Source of the DNA: Agromyces ramosus
GTDB taxonomy: Bacteria > Actinomycetota > Actinomycetes > Actinomycetales > Microbacteriaceae
Assembly: GCF_004216665.1 (NCBI RefSeq)
Contig: NZ_SGWY01000002.1
Span: 472,685-536,684, forward strand
Direction: 5' to 3'
DNA length: 64,000 bases
In this document: one piece after another, positions 11,906-22,933 of the stretch
Numbering within the stretch: the first letter of the stretch is position 1
How the letters are laid out: every line of letters begins with the position of its first letter
Translations under genes and position numbers: made by a program
The notes under the pieces: model-generated
Databases searched by the model: none
What the model was told of the DNA's origin: nothing
What the model saw: the letters and a program-made list of their open reading frames with translations, nothing else

Positions 11906-14017
11906 TCATCGCTCGTCCATCACCGTTCGACCGTCCGCCCGTTCGCCCGTCCATCGTTCGCCATGTGCGCGGAACAGGTGCATCGAGAGCGGCGGCACGA
12001 TGATCGATTCGCCGGGGGAGTGGTCGATCGGGTCGTGCACCGGCTCCTCCTCGACGGAGTCCCAGAGGCGGGTGTAGCCCGTGACGCCCGCATGGTCGGG
12101 CAGCACCACCTCGGTCTCCGCCTCGTGCGCGTGCACGACGAGGAGGATGCGGTTGAACGCCTCGAACTCGGGCGTCGACGCGGCGAGGTACTGCAGGGTG
12201 CGCTCCTCGGGGGAGTGCCAGTCGTCGATGGTCATGGTCGTGCCATCGGCGTTGAACCAGTCCATCTGCGAGGCGCTCGGGATCGTCTCGCCGGAGCGGC
12301 CGAATCGCACCGGGCGCAGGGCGGGGTTCTCGGCGCGCAACTGCAGCAGTCGCCTCGTCGTCGCGAGGATGCCGTCGTCTCGCCCGTCGTCGCGCCACGA
12401 CAGCCAGGTCAGGTCGGAGTCGTGGCAGTAGGCGTTGTTGTTGCCCCGCTGGCTGCGGCCGTACTCGTCGCCGGCCGTGAGCATCGGCACGCCGGCCGAC
12501 AGCAGCAGGGTGCCGAGCAGGTTCCGGATGGTGCGCCGCCGGGCCGCGCGGATCACCGGGTCGTCGGTCTCGCCCTCGACGCCGTGGTTGTAGGAGTTGT
12601 TGTGGTCGGTGCCGTCGCGGTCGTGCTCGCCGTTGCCGAGGTTGTGCTTCACGTCGTAGGCCGTGAGGTCGGCGAGGGTGAAGCCGTCGTGCGCCGTCAC
12701 GAAGTTGAGGCTGGCGAGCGGGCCGCGCTCGAGCGCGAAGGTGTTCGCCGAACCGGCGAGCCGCGTGGCGAACCGGCCGATACCGCTGCCCGCGGTGCCC
12801 GTCTGCCGTTCGCGCCGCAGGTCGCCGAGCCAGAAGTCGCGCATGCGGTCGCGGTAGCGGTCGTTCCACTCGGTGAAGCCGGCCGGGAAGTCGCCCGTGC
12901 GCCATCCGCCGGGCCCCACGTCCCACGGCTCGGCGATGAGCTTGGCGGTGCTCAGCACCGGATCCTCGAGCATCGCCCTGAGCAGCGGATGCTCCGGGGT
13001 GAAGCCGCCGTGGTCGTCGCGGCCGAGGGTGGCCGCGAGGTCGAGGCGGAACCCGTCGACCTGCAGCTCCTCGGCGAAGTACCGCATCGAGTCGAGCACG
13101 AGCCGTTGCGGTGCTCCGCGCCCGAAGTCGAGGGTGTTGCCGCATCCGGTGGTGTCGACGTACCGGCCGTGCGCGTCGTGACGGTAGTAGGACGCGTTGT
13201 CGATGCCGCGGAACGAGTAGGTGGGTCCTGTGCGGCCCTCCTCGGCGGTGTGGTTGTAGACGACGTCGAGCACGACCTCGAGGCCGGCCTCGTGCAGCCG
13301 CCGGACCATGCCGGCGAACTCGCGCCGCACGGCGTGCGCCCCCTCGGACTGCGCGGCCGCCGACGCGTACGGCGCGTGCGCCGCGAAGAAGGCGAGGGAG
13401 TTGTAGCCCCAGTAGTTGAGGCGCCCCTGCCGGACCAGGCGCTGCTCGGTGACGAACGCGTGCACGGGGAGCAGTTCGACCGTCGTGACGCCGAGGCCCG
13501 TGAGGTACTCGAGCGATGCGTCGTGGGCGAGCCCGGCGTAGGTGCCGCGCAACGGCTCGGGGATGGCGCGGTTGAGCTTCGAGAACCCGCGCACGTGCGT
13601 CTCGTACACGACCGTGTGGTCGAGCGCGACGCGGGGCTTCGACGTGCCCGCCCAGTCGAACCCGGCGTCGGTGAGGGGCTCGAGCGCGACGCCGCGCCAC
13701 GACCCGTCGGCCGCCGGCGCGAGTCCGCGCGCGTACGGATCGAGCAGGGTGTGCGCGGGATTGAAGGCGTGATCGAAGCCGGCCGGGCCGTCGACGCGCA
13801 GCCCGTAGCGCGCGCCCGGCACGAGGGCCGCCGAGGATCCCGCCCAGACGCCGTGCCCGTCGCGCACGAGCGGCGTGCGCTCGACCGCCCAGTCGAGGTC
13901 GGCGTCGGCGAACACCTCGAGCTCGATCGACGTCGCGTGCTCGGACCAGACCCGGATGTCGCCGCCGTCCGCGCCGGTGCGGACACCGAGGTCGTGGAGG
14001 GGGTCGAGCGCGGACAT
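11906..14017 (-). CDS. glgX: Glycogen debranching enzyme GlgX
   Basis: 703 residues. Hydrolyses alpha-1,6 branch points of phosphorylase-limited glycogen (GH13_11). The N-terminal CBM48 domain spans about residues 10-110, followed by the barrel with the nucleophile motif [11 protein letters not shown], the acid motif LIAEPWDVG and the AHDGFTL motif. ATG at 14017 begins [13 protein letters not shown], the normal family N-terminus. A -10 box on this strand ends 7 nt before it, so the message is predicted to be leaderless. The frame is open upstream to 14110, but that part lies in the divergent cysteine desulfurase. Works with GlgP in glucan breakdown. Confidence 0.95.
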   Translation of the reverse strand: MSALDPLHDLGVRTGADGGDIRVWSEHATSIELEVFADADLDWAVERTPLVRDGHGVWAGSSAALVPGARYGLRVDGPAGFDHAFNPAHTLLDPYARGLAPAADGSWRGVALEPLTDAGFDWAGTSKPRVALDHTVVYETHVRGFSKLNRAIPEPLRGTYAGLAHDASLEYLTGLGVTTVELLPVHAFVTEQRLVRQGRLNYWGYNSLAFFAAHAPYASAAAQSEGAHAVRREFAGMVRRLHEAGLEVVLDVVYNHTAEEGRTGPTYSFRGIDNASYYRHDAHGRYVDTTGCGNTLDFGRGAPQRLVLDSMRYFAEELQVDGFRLDLAATLGRDDHGGFTPEHPLLRAMLEDPVLSTAKLIAEPWDVGPGGWRTGDFPAGFTEWNDRYRDRMRDFWLGDLRRERQTGTAGSGIGRFATRLAGSANTFALERGPLASLNFVTAHDGFTLADLTAYDVKHNLGNGEHDRDGTDHNNSYNHGVEGETDDPVIRAARRRTIRNLLGTLLLSAGVPMLTAGDEYGRSQRGNNNAYCHDSDLTWLSWRDDGRDDGILATTRRLLQLRAENPALRPVRFGRSGETIPSASQMDWFNADGTTMTIDDWHSPEERTLQYLAASTPEFEAFNRILLVVHAHEAETEVVLPDHAGVTGYTRLWDSVEEEPVHDPIDHSPGESIIVPPLSMHLFRAHGERWTGERADGRTVMDER

Positions 14018-14023
14018 GCGATC

Positions 14024-14030
14024 TACAGTA
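14024..14030. promoter_or_regulatory. Symmetric bidirectional -10 core TACAGTA
   Basis: Plus strand TACAGT (14024-14029) and minus strand TACTGT (14030-14025) overlap by five bases. Each ends exactly 7 nt before an ATG: 14037 on plus and 14017 on minus. One core therefore appears to fire in both directions and yield leaderless glgX mRNA and an mRNA that starts at the ATG at 14037. Confidence 0.55.
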
Positions 14031-14108
14031 GTTCGTATGCAAGCGCTCCCACCGCGCACGCCACCCCGGCGTGCGGGGCGGGACATCGGCCGGGGAGGAG
14101 GGCGCGCC

Positions 14109-15356
14109 ATGGTCTACCTCGACCACGCCGCGACCACCCCGATGCGCCCCGAGGCGATCGAGGCGCTCACCGCTGCGCTCGCCGTGGTGGGCAACCCGTC
14201 GTCGATCCACAGCGCGGGCCAGCAGGCCAAGCGACTCCTCGAGGAGTCCCGGGAGCGCGTCGCCGCGACGCTCGGGGTCGACGGCATCGAGGTCGTCTTC
14301 ACCGGCAGCGGCACCGAGGCGGTGAACCTCGCGATCAAGGGACTCTGGTGGCGGAGGCAGTCGACCGCGCCTTCCGCCGTCGACGGCGGGCCCGGTGCTC
14401 GCCCGCGCCTGCTCGTCCCGGCCGGCGAGCACCACGCCACGATCGACACGGTCGAGTGGCTCGCCGCGCACGAGGGCGCCGAGGTCGTGGTGCTGCCGCT
14501 CGACGAGGTCGGCCGGCTGCGCCTCGACGTCCTCGAGGCGGAGCTCGCCCGCGACGCGGCATCCGTCGCCCTCGTCACGATGCTCTGGGCCAGCAACGAG
14601 GTCGGCACGGTCCAGCCGGTCGAGGAGGTCGCGCGGCTCACCGCCCGCGCCGGCGTGCCCCTGCACGTCGATGCGATCGCCGCGTACGGGCAGCTGCCGA
14701 TCGACGTCCGGGGGCTCCGGCGGGCCACGGATGCCGGCCCGGGCGCCGGTCTCGTCGCCCTCAGCGTCTCCGCCCACAAGATCGGCGGCCCGGCGGGCAT
14801 CGGTGCGCTCGTGCTCGACCGCTCGGCGGCCGTGGAGCCGCTGATCCACGGCGGTGGACAGCAGCGCCGGGTGCGCTCCGGCACCCAGGACGTCGCGGCG
14901 GCGGCCTCGTTCGCGGCGGCCGCCACCGCGGTGCACGAGCGGCTCGACGAGGACGCGCGGCGGATGTCGGCGCTGCGCGACCGACTCATCGCGGGCGCGC
15001 TCGCCGCGGTGCCCGCGGCGCGGCTCTCGGGCGACCCCGACCCGTCCGGGCGACTGCCCGCCAACGTGCACTTCTCGTTCCCCGGATGCGAGGGCGACTC
15101 GCTGCTCTTCCTGCTCGACGCCTCGGGCGTCGCGGTGTCGACCGGCTCGGCGTGCCAGGCGGGAGTGCCCGAGCCGTCCCACGTGCTGATGGCGATGGGG
15201 CGTTCCGAGTCGGACGCGCGAGGTGCGCTGCGCATCACGCTCGGCCACGTCTCCACCGACGCCGAGGTCGACGCGTTCCTTGCGGCGCTTCCGGGCGCCT
15301 ACGCCCAGGCGGCCAAGGCCGGCCTGGCCGCGCGCGCGACGTCGTTCGACCGCTGA
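14109..15356 (+). CDS. Cysteine desulfurase (NifS/IscS family)
   Basis: 415 residues. Pyridoxal phosphate enzyme that removes sulfur from cysteine as an enzyme-bound persulfide. The N-terminal [14 protein letters not shown] motif, the pyridoxal lysine Lys224 in [10 protein letters not shown] and the catalytic Cys349 in TGSACQAG are all visible. ATG at 14109 has an ideal ribosome binding site (GGAGGAGG, 7-nt spacing) and gives the usual family N-terminus. A second in-frame ATG at 14037 sits exactly where a leaderless message would begin and would add a 24-residue Arg/Pro-rich extension; both may be used. The next gene, mnmA, uses persulfide sulfur for tRNA thiolation, so this enzyme is the likely donor. 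Which of the IscS/NifS subgroups it belongs to is not resolved. Confidence 0.93.
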   Translation: MVYLDHAATTPMRPEAIEALTAALAVVGNPSSIHSAGQQAKRLLEESRERVAATLGVDGIEVVFTGSGTEAVNLAIKGLWWRRQSTAPSAVDGGPGARPRLLVPAGEHHATIDTVEWLAAHEGAEVVVLPLDEVGRLRLDVLEAELARDAASVALVTMLWASNEVGTVQPVEEVARLTARAGVPLHVDAIAAYGQLPIDVRGLRRATDAGPGAGLVALSVSAHKIGGPAGIGALVLDRSAAVEPLIHGGGQQRRVRSGTQDVAAAASFAAAATAVHERLDEDARRMSALRDRLIAGALAAVPAARLSGDPDPSGRLPANVHFSFPGCEGDSLLFLLDASGVAVSTGSACQAGVPEPSHVLMAMGRSESDARGALRITLGHVSTDAEVDAFLAALPGAYAQAAKAGLAARATSFDR

Positions 15357-15427
15357 CGCGCGCCGCCGCGCCGGACCTGGATCGCGTCCGGCCGCCCCAC
15401 GGGGCATCCGCTCAGGAGCCCGCTGCC

Positions 15428-15433
15428 TACACT
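15428..15433 (+). promoter_or_regulatory. -10 box TACACT, leaderless mnmA transcript
   Basis: TACACT ends 6 nt before the GTG at 15440. This gives mnmA its own promoter although it lies only 83 bases downstream of the desulfurase gene. Confidence 0.55.
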
Positions 15434-15439
15434 GGACGG

Positions 15440-16546
15440 GTGAAGGTTCTCGCAGCGATGAGCGGCGGCGTCGACAGCGCCGTCGCTGCGGCGCGCGCGG
15501 TCGATGCCGGACACGACGTCGTCGGCGTGCACCTCGCGCTCAGCCGCATGCCCGGCACGCTGCGCACCGGGAGTCGCGGCTGCTGCACCATCGAGGACTC
15601 GATGGACGCCCAGCGCGCCGCGAACGTGCTCGGCATCCCGTACTACGTGTGGGACTTCTCCGAGCGGTTCAAGGCCGACGTCGTCGACGACTTCATCGCC
15701 GAGTACTCCGCCGGGCGCACGCCCAACCCGTGCATGCGCTGCAACGAGCGCATCAAGTTCGCCGCCCTGCTCGAGAAGGCGCTGGCACTGGGCTTCGACG
15801 CCGTGTGCACCGGCCACTACGCCGCCGTCGTCACGGATGCCGCGGGCAACCGCGAGCTGCACCGGGCGAGCGCCTGGGCGAAGGACCAGTCGTACGTGCT
15901 CGGCGTACTCACCGCCGAGCAGCTCGCGCATGCGTACTTCCCGCTGGGCGACACCCCGTCGAAGCAGCTCGTCCGCGAGGAGGCGGCGCGGCGCGGGCTG
16001 TCGGTCGCGCAGAAGCCCGACTCCCACGACATCTGCTTCATCCCCGACGGCGACACGAAGGGCTGGCTCGCCGAGCGCGTCGGCGTGGCGCCGGGCGACA
16101 TCGTCGACCGGTCGGGCGCGGTCGTCGGCTCGCACGAGGGCGCGCACGCGTACACCGTCGGCCAGCGCCGCGGCCTGCACCTGGGAACGCCCGCGCCCGA
16201 TGGGCGCCCCCGCTTCGCGCTCGAGGTGCGGCCGAAGGAGAACACCGTGGTGGTCGGCCCCAAGGAGGCGCTGGCGACGGCCGAGATCGCCGGGTCGCGC
16301 TACACCTGGGCAGGGCTTCCCCCCGCGGATGCCGCGACGCCGTTCGCCTGCGAGGTGCAGATCCGCGCGCACGCTGACCCCGTTCCCGCGGTGGCCGTCG
16401 TCGCCGACGGCGAGCTCGTCGTCACCCCGGAGCATCCGCTCGACGGGGTCGCCCCCGGGCAGACCGCCGTCGTGTACGTCGGCACGCGGGTGCTCGGCCA
16501 GTGCACCATCGACCGTACGGTGAGCGCGGTCTCCGTCGACGCCTGA
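15440..16546 (+). CDS. mnmA: tRNA-specific 2-thiouridylase MnmA
   Basis: 368 residues from GTG at 15440. Makes 2-thiouridine at position 34 of tRNA for Lys, Glu and Gln, using ATP and persulfide sulfur. The PP-loop motif SGGVDS is at residues 8-13. The catalytic cysteines are Cys98 in PNPCMRC and Cys199 in HDICFIP, and the tRNA-contact motif [10 protein letters not shown] is present. The large upstream extension of the open frame is a shadow of other genes: the -10 box TACACT and the family N-terminus both fix the start here. Confidence 0.96.
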   Translation: MKVLAAMSGGVDSAVAAARAVDAGHDVVGVHLALSRMPGTLRTGSRGCCTIEDSMDAQRAANVLGIPYYVWDFSERFKADVVDDFIAEYSAGRTPNPCMRCNERIKFAALLEKALALGFDAVCTGHYAAVVTDAAGNRELHRASAWAKDQSYVLGVLTAEQLAHAYFPLGDTPSKQLVREEAARRGLSVAQKPDSHDICFIPDGDTKGWLAERVGVAPGDIVDRSGAVVGSHEGAHAYTVGQRRGLHLGTPAPDGRPRFALEVRPKENTVVVGPKEALATAEIAGSRYTWAGLPPADAATPFACEVQIRAHADPVPAVAVVADGELVVTPEHPLDGVAPGQTAVVYVGTRVLGQCTIDRTVSAVSVDA

Positions 16547-16661
16547 GCTCGCCCGGTGTCCCCTGCCGGGCTGCGGCGAGCCGGCGGCGACGCCGTCCGC
16601 GGATCCCGCGCGCAGCGTCGCCGGCGGGCGTCGGGGCCTCGCCGACGCGACCCGTTTCGCG

Positions 16662-16667
16662 TAGATT
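16662..16667 (+). promoter_or_regulatory. -10 box TAGATT, copy 1 of a duplicated promoter
   Basis: TAGATTCGCG is followed by a leader containing GCCACCCCCGGCG and, before the GTG at 16714, ACGAGGAG. The same series recurs upstream of the next paralogue at 17550. Confidence 0.45.
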
Positions 16668-16713
16668 CGCGCTGGCGCCACCCCCGGCGCCGAGCACGTG
16701 ACGAGGAGATGCC

Positions 16714-17421
16714 GTGTCCTACCCTCTGTACCCCGCCGATCCGAACCGAGACCCCGCTGAGCCGTTCCGGAACCTGGATCCGGCACCCTCGACGCGCCCG
16801 GTGGCCACCATCGAGGCACGACCCGTGGACTGGGAGGTCCTCGACTCCGGTCCGATCACCACCGAGGAGATCATCGAACGCCAGCGGGAGCGCTTCGGCG
16901 GCGTGAAGGTCGGGTCGGCGTTCTTCGGGTGGCTCACGGCGACCGGCACCGCGGGTCTCCTCGCGGGGCTCCTCCTTGCCATCGGTGCGGTGCTCGGGCT
17001 CGACTTCACCGGGCCGGGGGCGTTCGCCGGGTTCGGACCCCTCGATGCCGAGGCGGCGGGCTGGATCGGCGCGGGCACATCGCTCGCGATCCTGATCGTC
17101 GCCTTCTACTGCGGCGGCTACGTCGCGGGGCGCATGGCACGCTTCAGCGGCGTCGTGCAGGGCATCGCCGTCTGGGTCTGGGCGATCGTCATCGCGATCG
17201 TCGGGGCGATCCTCGGCGTGGTGCTCGACAGCCGGTACGACCTCATCCCCGACGGCCTGGTCGAGGTCCCGCGCGTCGCGTTCTCAGAGGACATCCTCGT
17301 GCTCGCGGGGGTCGTCGCCGCGGTCGTCGTCGTCGTCGCGACCCTCGGCGGCGCCATCCTCGGCGGCATGGCCGGGGTCCGGTACCACCGGAGGGTCGAT
17401 CGCGTCGGGCTGGACGGGTAG
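16714..17421 (+). CDS. Four-helix membrane protein, tandem paralogue 1, unknown function
   Basis: 235 residues from GTG at 16714 with GAGGAG upstream. A hydrophilic N-terminus (about 1-65) is followed by four hydrophobic segments of 20-28 residues at about 68-95, 110-138, 145-170 and 190-218. Strongly conserved stretches shared with the next gene are FGGVKVGxAFFGWLTA, YCGGYVAGRMARF, AVWVWA and GGAILGG. I do not recognise a named family. The clear similarity to the downstream gene, including the promoter and leader, shows a recent tandem duplication. A short conserved element before the first helix (RQRERFGGVK) may be a cytoplasmic contact. Confidence 0.8.
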   Translation: MSYPLYPADPNRDPAEPFRNLDPAPSTRPVATIEARPVDWEVLDSGPITTEEIIERQRERFGGVKVGSAFFGWLTATGTAGLLAGLLLAIGAVLGLDFTGPGAFAGFGPLDAEAAGWIGAGTSLAILIVAFYCGGYVAGRMARFSGVVQGIAVWVWAIVIAIVGAILGVVLDSRYDLIPDGLVEVPRVAFSEDILVLAGVVAAVVVVVATLGGAILGGMAGVRYHRRVDRVGLDG

Positions 17422-17549
17422 CCCACCCGATCGCACGGCGAGCCCGAGTTCGGCCCGCGAACCCTGAACACGCGCCGAGTGTTCGCTGCACGCGCGAGCA
17501 CGTCGGACGGGCCGCTGTCAAGGCCTCGTCGGGTCGTTCCCTCCTCCCG

Positions 17550-17555
17550 TAGATT
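17550..17555 (+). promoter_or_regulatory. -10 box TAGATT, copy 2 of a duplicated promoter
   Basis: GTAGATTCGCG with downstream GCCACCCCCGGCG and CACGAGGAGG matches the region at 16661-16710 almost block for block; the predicted leader is about 46 nt. Confidence 0.45.
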
Positions 17556-17607
17556 CGCGGTGACGCCGCCACCCCCGGCGTGCAAACCCCATCACGAGGA
17601 GGCCACC

Positions 17608-18438
17608 GTGAGTACCCCGCGAGACCCCGACCGATACCCCGAGCGACCGACCGCCACCGGAGACACCACCGCCCTGCCCGCCGACGACCGTGCCGATGCG
17701 CGACATGTCGCCGTCGACCGCGACGGCGACGGCGTGGACGACCGGCGCGAGGCGGCCGCACCCGTCGTCGACCGCGACGGCGACGGCGTGGACGACCGAC
17801 GCGAGGCGGCCGCACCAGTCGTCGACCGCGACCGCGACGGCGTGGACGACCGGCGCGAGGCGGCCGCCCGCGTCGCCGACCGACGCGAGGTCGTCGCCCG
17901 CGAACGCGAGGCGTTCGGCGGCGTGAAGGTGGGCGCGGCCTTCTTCGGCTGGCTCACCGCATTCGGCACCGCGACGATCCTCACGGCACTGCTCGCCGCG
18001 ACCGGGGCGGCACTCGGGCTCGGCGCGGAGGACGTCGAGGCGGCCGCCGACCAGGTCGGACTCGACGCCGGAAGCGTGGGCTGGATCGGCGCGATCGCGC
18101 TGCTCGTCATCCTGTTCGTCGCGTACTACTGCGGCGGCTACGTCGCCGGCCGCATGGCGCGGTTCAACGGCATGGTGCAGGGCCTCGCCGTGTGGGTGTG
18201 GGCACTCGTCATCGCGATCGTCGTGGCCCTGCTCGGCGTGGTGGTCGGCAGCCAGTACGACGTGTTCGCCGACCTCAACGTCTTCCCGCGCATCCCGCTG
18301 AGCGAGGGCGATCTCACGTTGGCCGGCATCCTCACGGCGATCGTGGTCGCGCTCGCGAGCCTCGGAGGCGCGATCCTCGGCGGCAAGGCCGGCACGCACT
18401 ACCACCGCAAGGTCGACCGCGCCGGATTCGGGGGCTGA
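17608..18438 (+). CDS. Four-helix membrane protein, tandem paralogue 2, with acidic DxDxDG repeats
   Basis: 276 residues from GTG at 17608 with GAGGAGG six bases upstream. Residues 36-89 are three tandem copies of an 18-residue unit (VDRDGDGVDDRREAAAPV type). These carry the DxDxDGxxD spacing known from calcium-binding loops of EF-hand and thrombospondin type 3 repeats. The rest matches paralogue 1: FGGVKVGAAFFGWLTA near residue 107, YCGGYVAGRMARF, and a fourth hydrophobic segment ending GGAILGG. The repeats are absent from paralogue 1, so this copy gained or kept an extra region. If the N-terminus is cytoplasmic, metal sensing is possible but unproven; simple charge spacing is the alternative. 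Confidence 0.8.
   Translation: MSTPRDPDRYPERPTATGDTTALPADDRADARHVAVDRDGDGVDDRREAAAPVVDRDGDGVDDRREAAAPVVDRDRDGVDDRREAAARVADRREVVAREREAFGGVKVGAAFFGWLTAFGTATILTALLAATGAALGLGAEDVEAAADQVGLDAGSVGWIGAIALLVILFVAYYCGGYVAGRMARFNGMVQGLAVWVWALVIAIVVALLGVVVGSQYDVFADLNVFPRIPLSEGDLTLAGILTAIVVALASLGGAILGGKAGTHYHRKVDRAGFGG
17713..17874 (+). repeat. Three tandem 54-bp in-frame repeats
   Basis: Units at 17713-17766, 17767-17820 and 17821-17874 start GTCGACCGCGAC and are nearly identical at the nucleotide level. They encode VDRDGDGVDD followed by RREAAAPV. The third unit has Gly changed to Arg in the first loop. A partial fourth unit (ADRREVV) follows. Confidence 0.9.
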
Positions 18439-18466
18439 CGTCGACGGCCGCGTCGGAGGGCGTCCC

Positions 18467-20752
<2,286 letters not shown>

Positions 20753-20771
20753 CACGGGGAGTGGGGGCGAC

Positions 20772-22559
20772 GTGGCGCACGACGAGGCGGAGGGCGCGGC
20801 GGAGGGCGCCGGGCACGAGCACGCGGACTCGCCCGGCGACGGCGCGGGCACCTCGCGGCGCGACTTCCTGAAGATCGGGGGCGCTGCCGCGGCGGGTGCC
20901 GTCGTCGGCGGAGGCATCGGCGCGGCGGCCGGCGCCGCGATCGGCCACTCCGCGGGATTCGCCGAGGGCGCGGACTTCTTCGTGCCGCTCACGGCGCGCC
21001 AGGAGGCCGGCTTCGACCACCTCGTCGTGCTGATGGGCGAGAACCGCTCGTTCGACAACCTCCTCGGCTACCTCTACTCAGGTGACGACCTGCCCGACGG
21101 CGAGAGGTACGAGGGACTCGCCTTCGGCGACTACCGCAACACGTCGCCCGACGGCACCGTCGTGGCCGCGCATGTGTACGAGGGCCCGACCGACGACATC
21201 ATGGGCCGCCCCAACCCCGACCCGGGCGAGGAGTTCCCGCACGTCAACACGCAGATCTTCGGCACGGTCGACCCCGCCACCAACGCGGAGCTCTTCGTCG
21301 AGGCCATGAGCGCCCCGTACAACGCGCCGTCGCGCGACGTGGATGCGACGATGTCGGGATTCGTGCGCGACTACTGGATCAACTTCATGCGGCTCCGCAA
21401 GGGCACCCCGCCGTCCGCCGAGGAGGCGGCCCAGATCATGGGCTCGTTCTCACCCCAGATGCTCCCCGTGCTCTCGACGCTCGCGAGGAACTTCGCCGTC
21501 TACGACAACTGGTACTGCGCGGTGCCCTCCCAGACGTTCTGCAACCGCTCGTTCTTCCACGCGTCGACGTCGCACGGGTTCGTCACGAACAAGGCCGGCG
21601 GCGGCTACGAGAAATGGCTCGACGCCGCCGCGTCGCCGACGATCTTCAACCGGCTCGAGGAGGCCGGCATCTCGTGGCGCATCTACTACGACGAGCTCCA
21701 GCTGGTCTCGTTCACGGGCGTCCTGCACGCACCCGTGCTCGAGCAGTACTGGCGCACCGACCACTTCGCGACGATGAGCGACTTCTACGAGGACGTGAAG
21801 CTCGGCACGCTGCCCGCCTACTCGTTCATCGAGCCGCGCATGACGTACAACCACAACGACTTCCATCCTCCGTTCGGCAAGCTCAAGGAGGACGTCGTCG
21901 AGGGCCGGCCCGTCATCGACTCCGCCGTCTCCGACGTCCGCGCCGGCGAGGCCCTGGTGCACGAGATCTACGAGGCCATCAAGCGCAGCGCGCGCCCCGA
22001 CGGCTCGAACGCCATGAACACGATGTTCCTCATCACCTTCGACGAGCACGGCGGAACCTACGATCACGTGCCGCCGCCGCCGGCGACGCCGCCGCACGCC
22101 GACTCCGACGGCGAGATGGGGTTCCGATTCGACCGGCTGGGATGCCGCGTGCCCGCGATCGCGGTCTCGGCCTACACGCGGGCGGGCACGATCGTCCACG
22201 ACGAGATGCACCACGCGGCCGTCATCGCCACCCTCTCGCGGTTGCACGGACTGCAGCCGCTCACCCGTCGCGACCTCGGCGCGAACAACCTGTTCAACGC
22301 CGTGAACCTCGACCAGCCCCGCCAGCCCATCAGCTGGCCGTCCACCTCGCCCCAGTACATCCCGCCGAACCCGCAGACCGAGGCGCCGCATCCGGCGCAC
22401 GCCCACAAGGACAAGCCGCTCAGCCCGCCCGCGCACGGCCTGCTCGGGCTGCTCCTCGCGAAGTACGGCACGCCCGACGACGAGGAACCCGAGACGTACG
22501 CCGACGCCTACGAGCTGCTCCACCGCTACGGGGTCGGGCTGTTCGGCAAGCCGCGGTAG
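20772..22559 (+). CDS. Tat-exported phosphoesterase (phospholipase C / acid phosphatase family)
   Basis: 595 residues from GTG at 20772, with GGGGAG upstream. An acidic N-terminus precedes a twin-arginine signal, SRRDFLK, with a hydrophobic Gly/Ala stretch to about residue 65, so it is folded in the cytoplasm and then exported. The catalytic domain begins [16 protein letters not shown], the metal/nucleophile motif of the PF04185 phosphoesterase family. It contains the later metal ligand motif [11 protein letters not shown] at about 425. The family includes non-haemolytic phospholipase C and acid phosphatases; substrate is not predictable from sequence. Starts 19 bases after ligA, possibly read through from it. 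Confidence 0.88.
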   Translation: MAHDEAEGAAEGAGHEHADSPGDGAGTSRRDFLKIGGAAAAGAVVGGGIGAAAGAAIGHSAGFAEGADFFVPLTARQEAGFDHLVVLMGENRSFDNLLGYLYSGDDLPDGERYEGLAFGDYRNTSPDGTVVAAHVYEGPTDDIMGRPNPDPGEEFPHVNTQIFGTVDPATNAELFVEAMSAPYNAPSRDVDATMSGFVRDYWINFMRLRKGTPPSAEEAAQIMGSFSPQMLPVLSTLARNFAVYDNWYCAVPSQTFCNRSFFHASTSHGFVTNKAGGGYEKWLDAAASPTIFNRLEEAGISWRIYYDELQLVSFTGVLHAPVLEQYWRTDHFATMSDFYEDVKLGTLPAYSFIEPRMTYNHNDFHPPFGKLKEDVVEGRPVIDSAVSDVRAGEALVHEIYEAIKRSARPDGSNAMNTMFLITFDEHGGTYDHVPPPPATPPHADSDGEMGFRFDRLGCRVPAIAVSAYTRAGTIVHDEMHHAAVIATLSRLHGLQPLTRRDLGANNLFNAVNLDQPRQPISWPSTSPQYIPPNPQTEAPHPAHAHKDKPLSPPAHGLLGLLLAKYGTPDDEEPETYADAYELLHRYGVGLFGKPR

Positions 22560-22591
22560 GCGCCGTCGAGAGCAGGTCGCGGCGCCACGGA

Positions 22592-22597
22592 TAGAAT
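22592..22597 (+). promoter_or_regulatory. -10 box TAGAAT for gatCAB
   Basis: TAGAAT lies 33 nt before the gatC ATG, giving a predicted leader of about 27 nt with GGAGCAGC as ribosome binding site. Confidence 0.45.
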
Positions 22598-22630
22598 CGG
22601 TGCATCCCCACCCCGACACGACGGAGCAGC

Positions 22631-22933
22631 ATGTCCGAAATCAGTGCGGAGCAGGTCGCCCACCTCGCGAACCTCGCCCGCATCGCGCTCACCGAGGAAG
22701 AGATCGAGCACCTCACGGCGGAGCTCGGCCAGATCATGCAGGCGGTCGAGAAGGTGAGCGAGGTGGCCACGCCCGACGTGCCGCCGACGAGCCACCCGAT
22801 CCCCATGCACAACGTGTTCCGCGACGACGTCGTGGGCGACAACGTGCTGTCGCCCGAGCAGGCGCTCTCGGGCGCGCCCGAGTCCGACGGCTCGCGGTTC
22901 GTGGTCTCGGCGATCCTGGGGGAGGAGCAGTGA
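22631..22933 (+). CDS. gatC: Asp/Glu-tRNA amidotransferase subunit GatC
   Basis: 100 residues, the standard length. Stabilises GatA and links it to GatB in the complex that converts misacylated Glu-tRNA(Gln) and Asp-tRNA(Asn) to Gln and Asn forms. Typical features are the N-terminal [16 protein letters not shown] helix and the central [17 protein letters not shown] segment. ATG at 22631 with GGAGC spacing. Its stop overlaps the gatA GTG. Confidence 0.96.
   Translation: MSEISAEQVAHLANLARIALTEEEIEHLTAELGQIMQAVEKVSEVATPDVPPTSHPIPMHNVFRDDVVGDNVLSPEQALSGAPESDGSRFVVSAILGEEQ

Noticed and set aside
11828..15407. Very long frames (1572 codons plus, 1171 codons minus) over glgX and the desulfurase
   Set aside because: They join shadows of two or three real genes. 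Motifs of GlgX, NifS and MnmA fix the true frames and starts.
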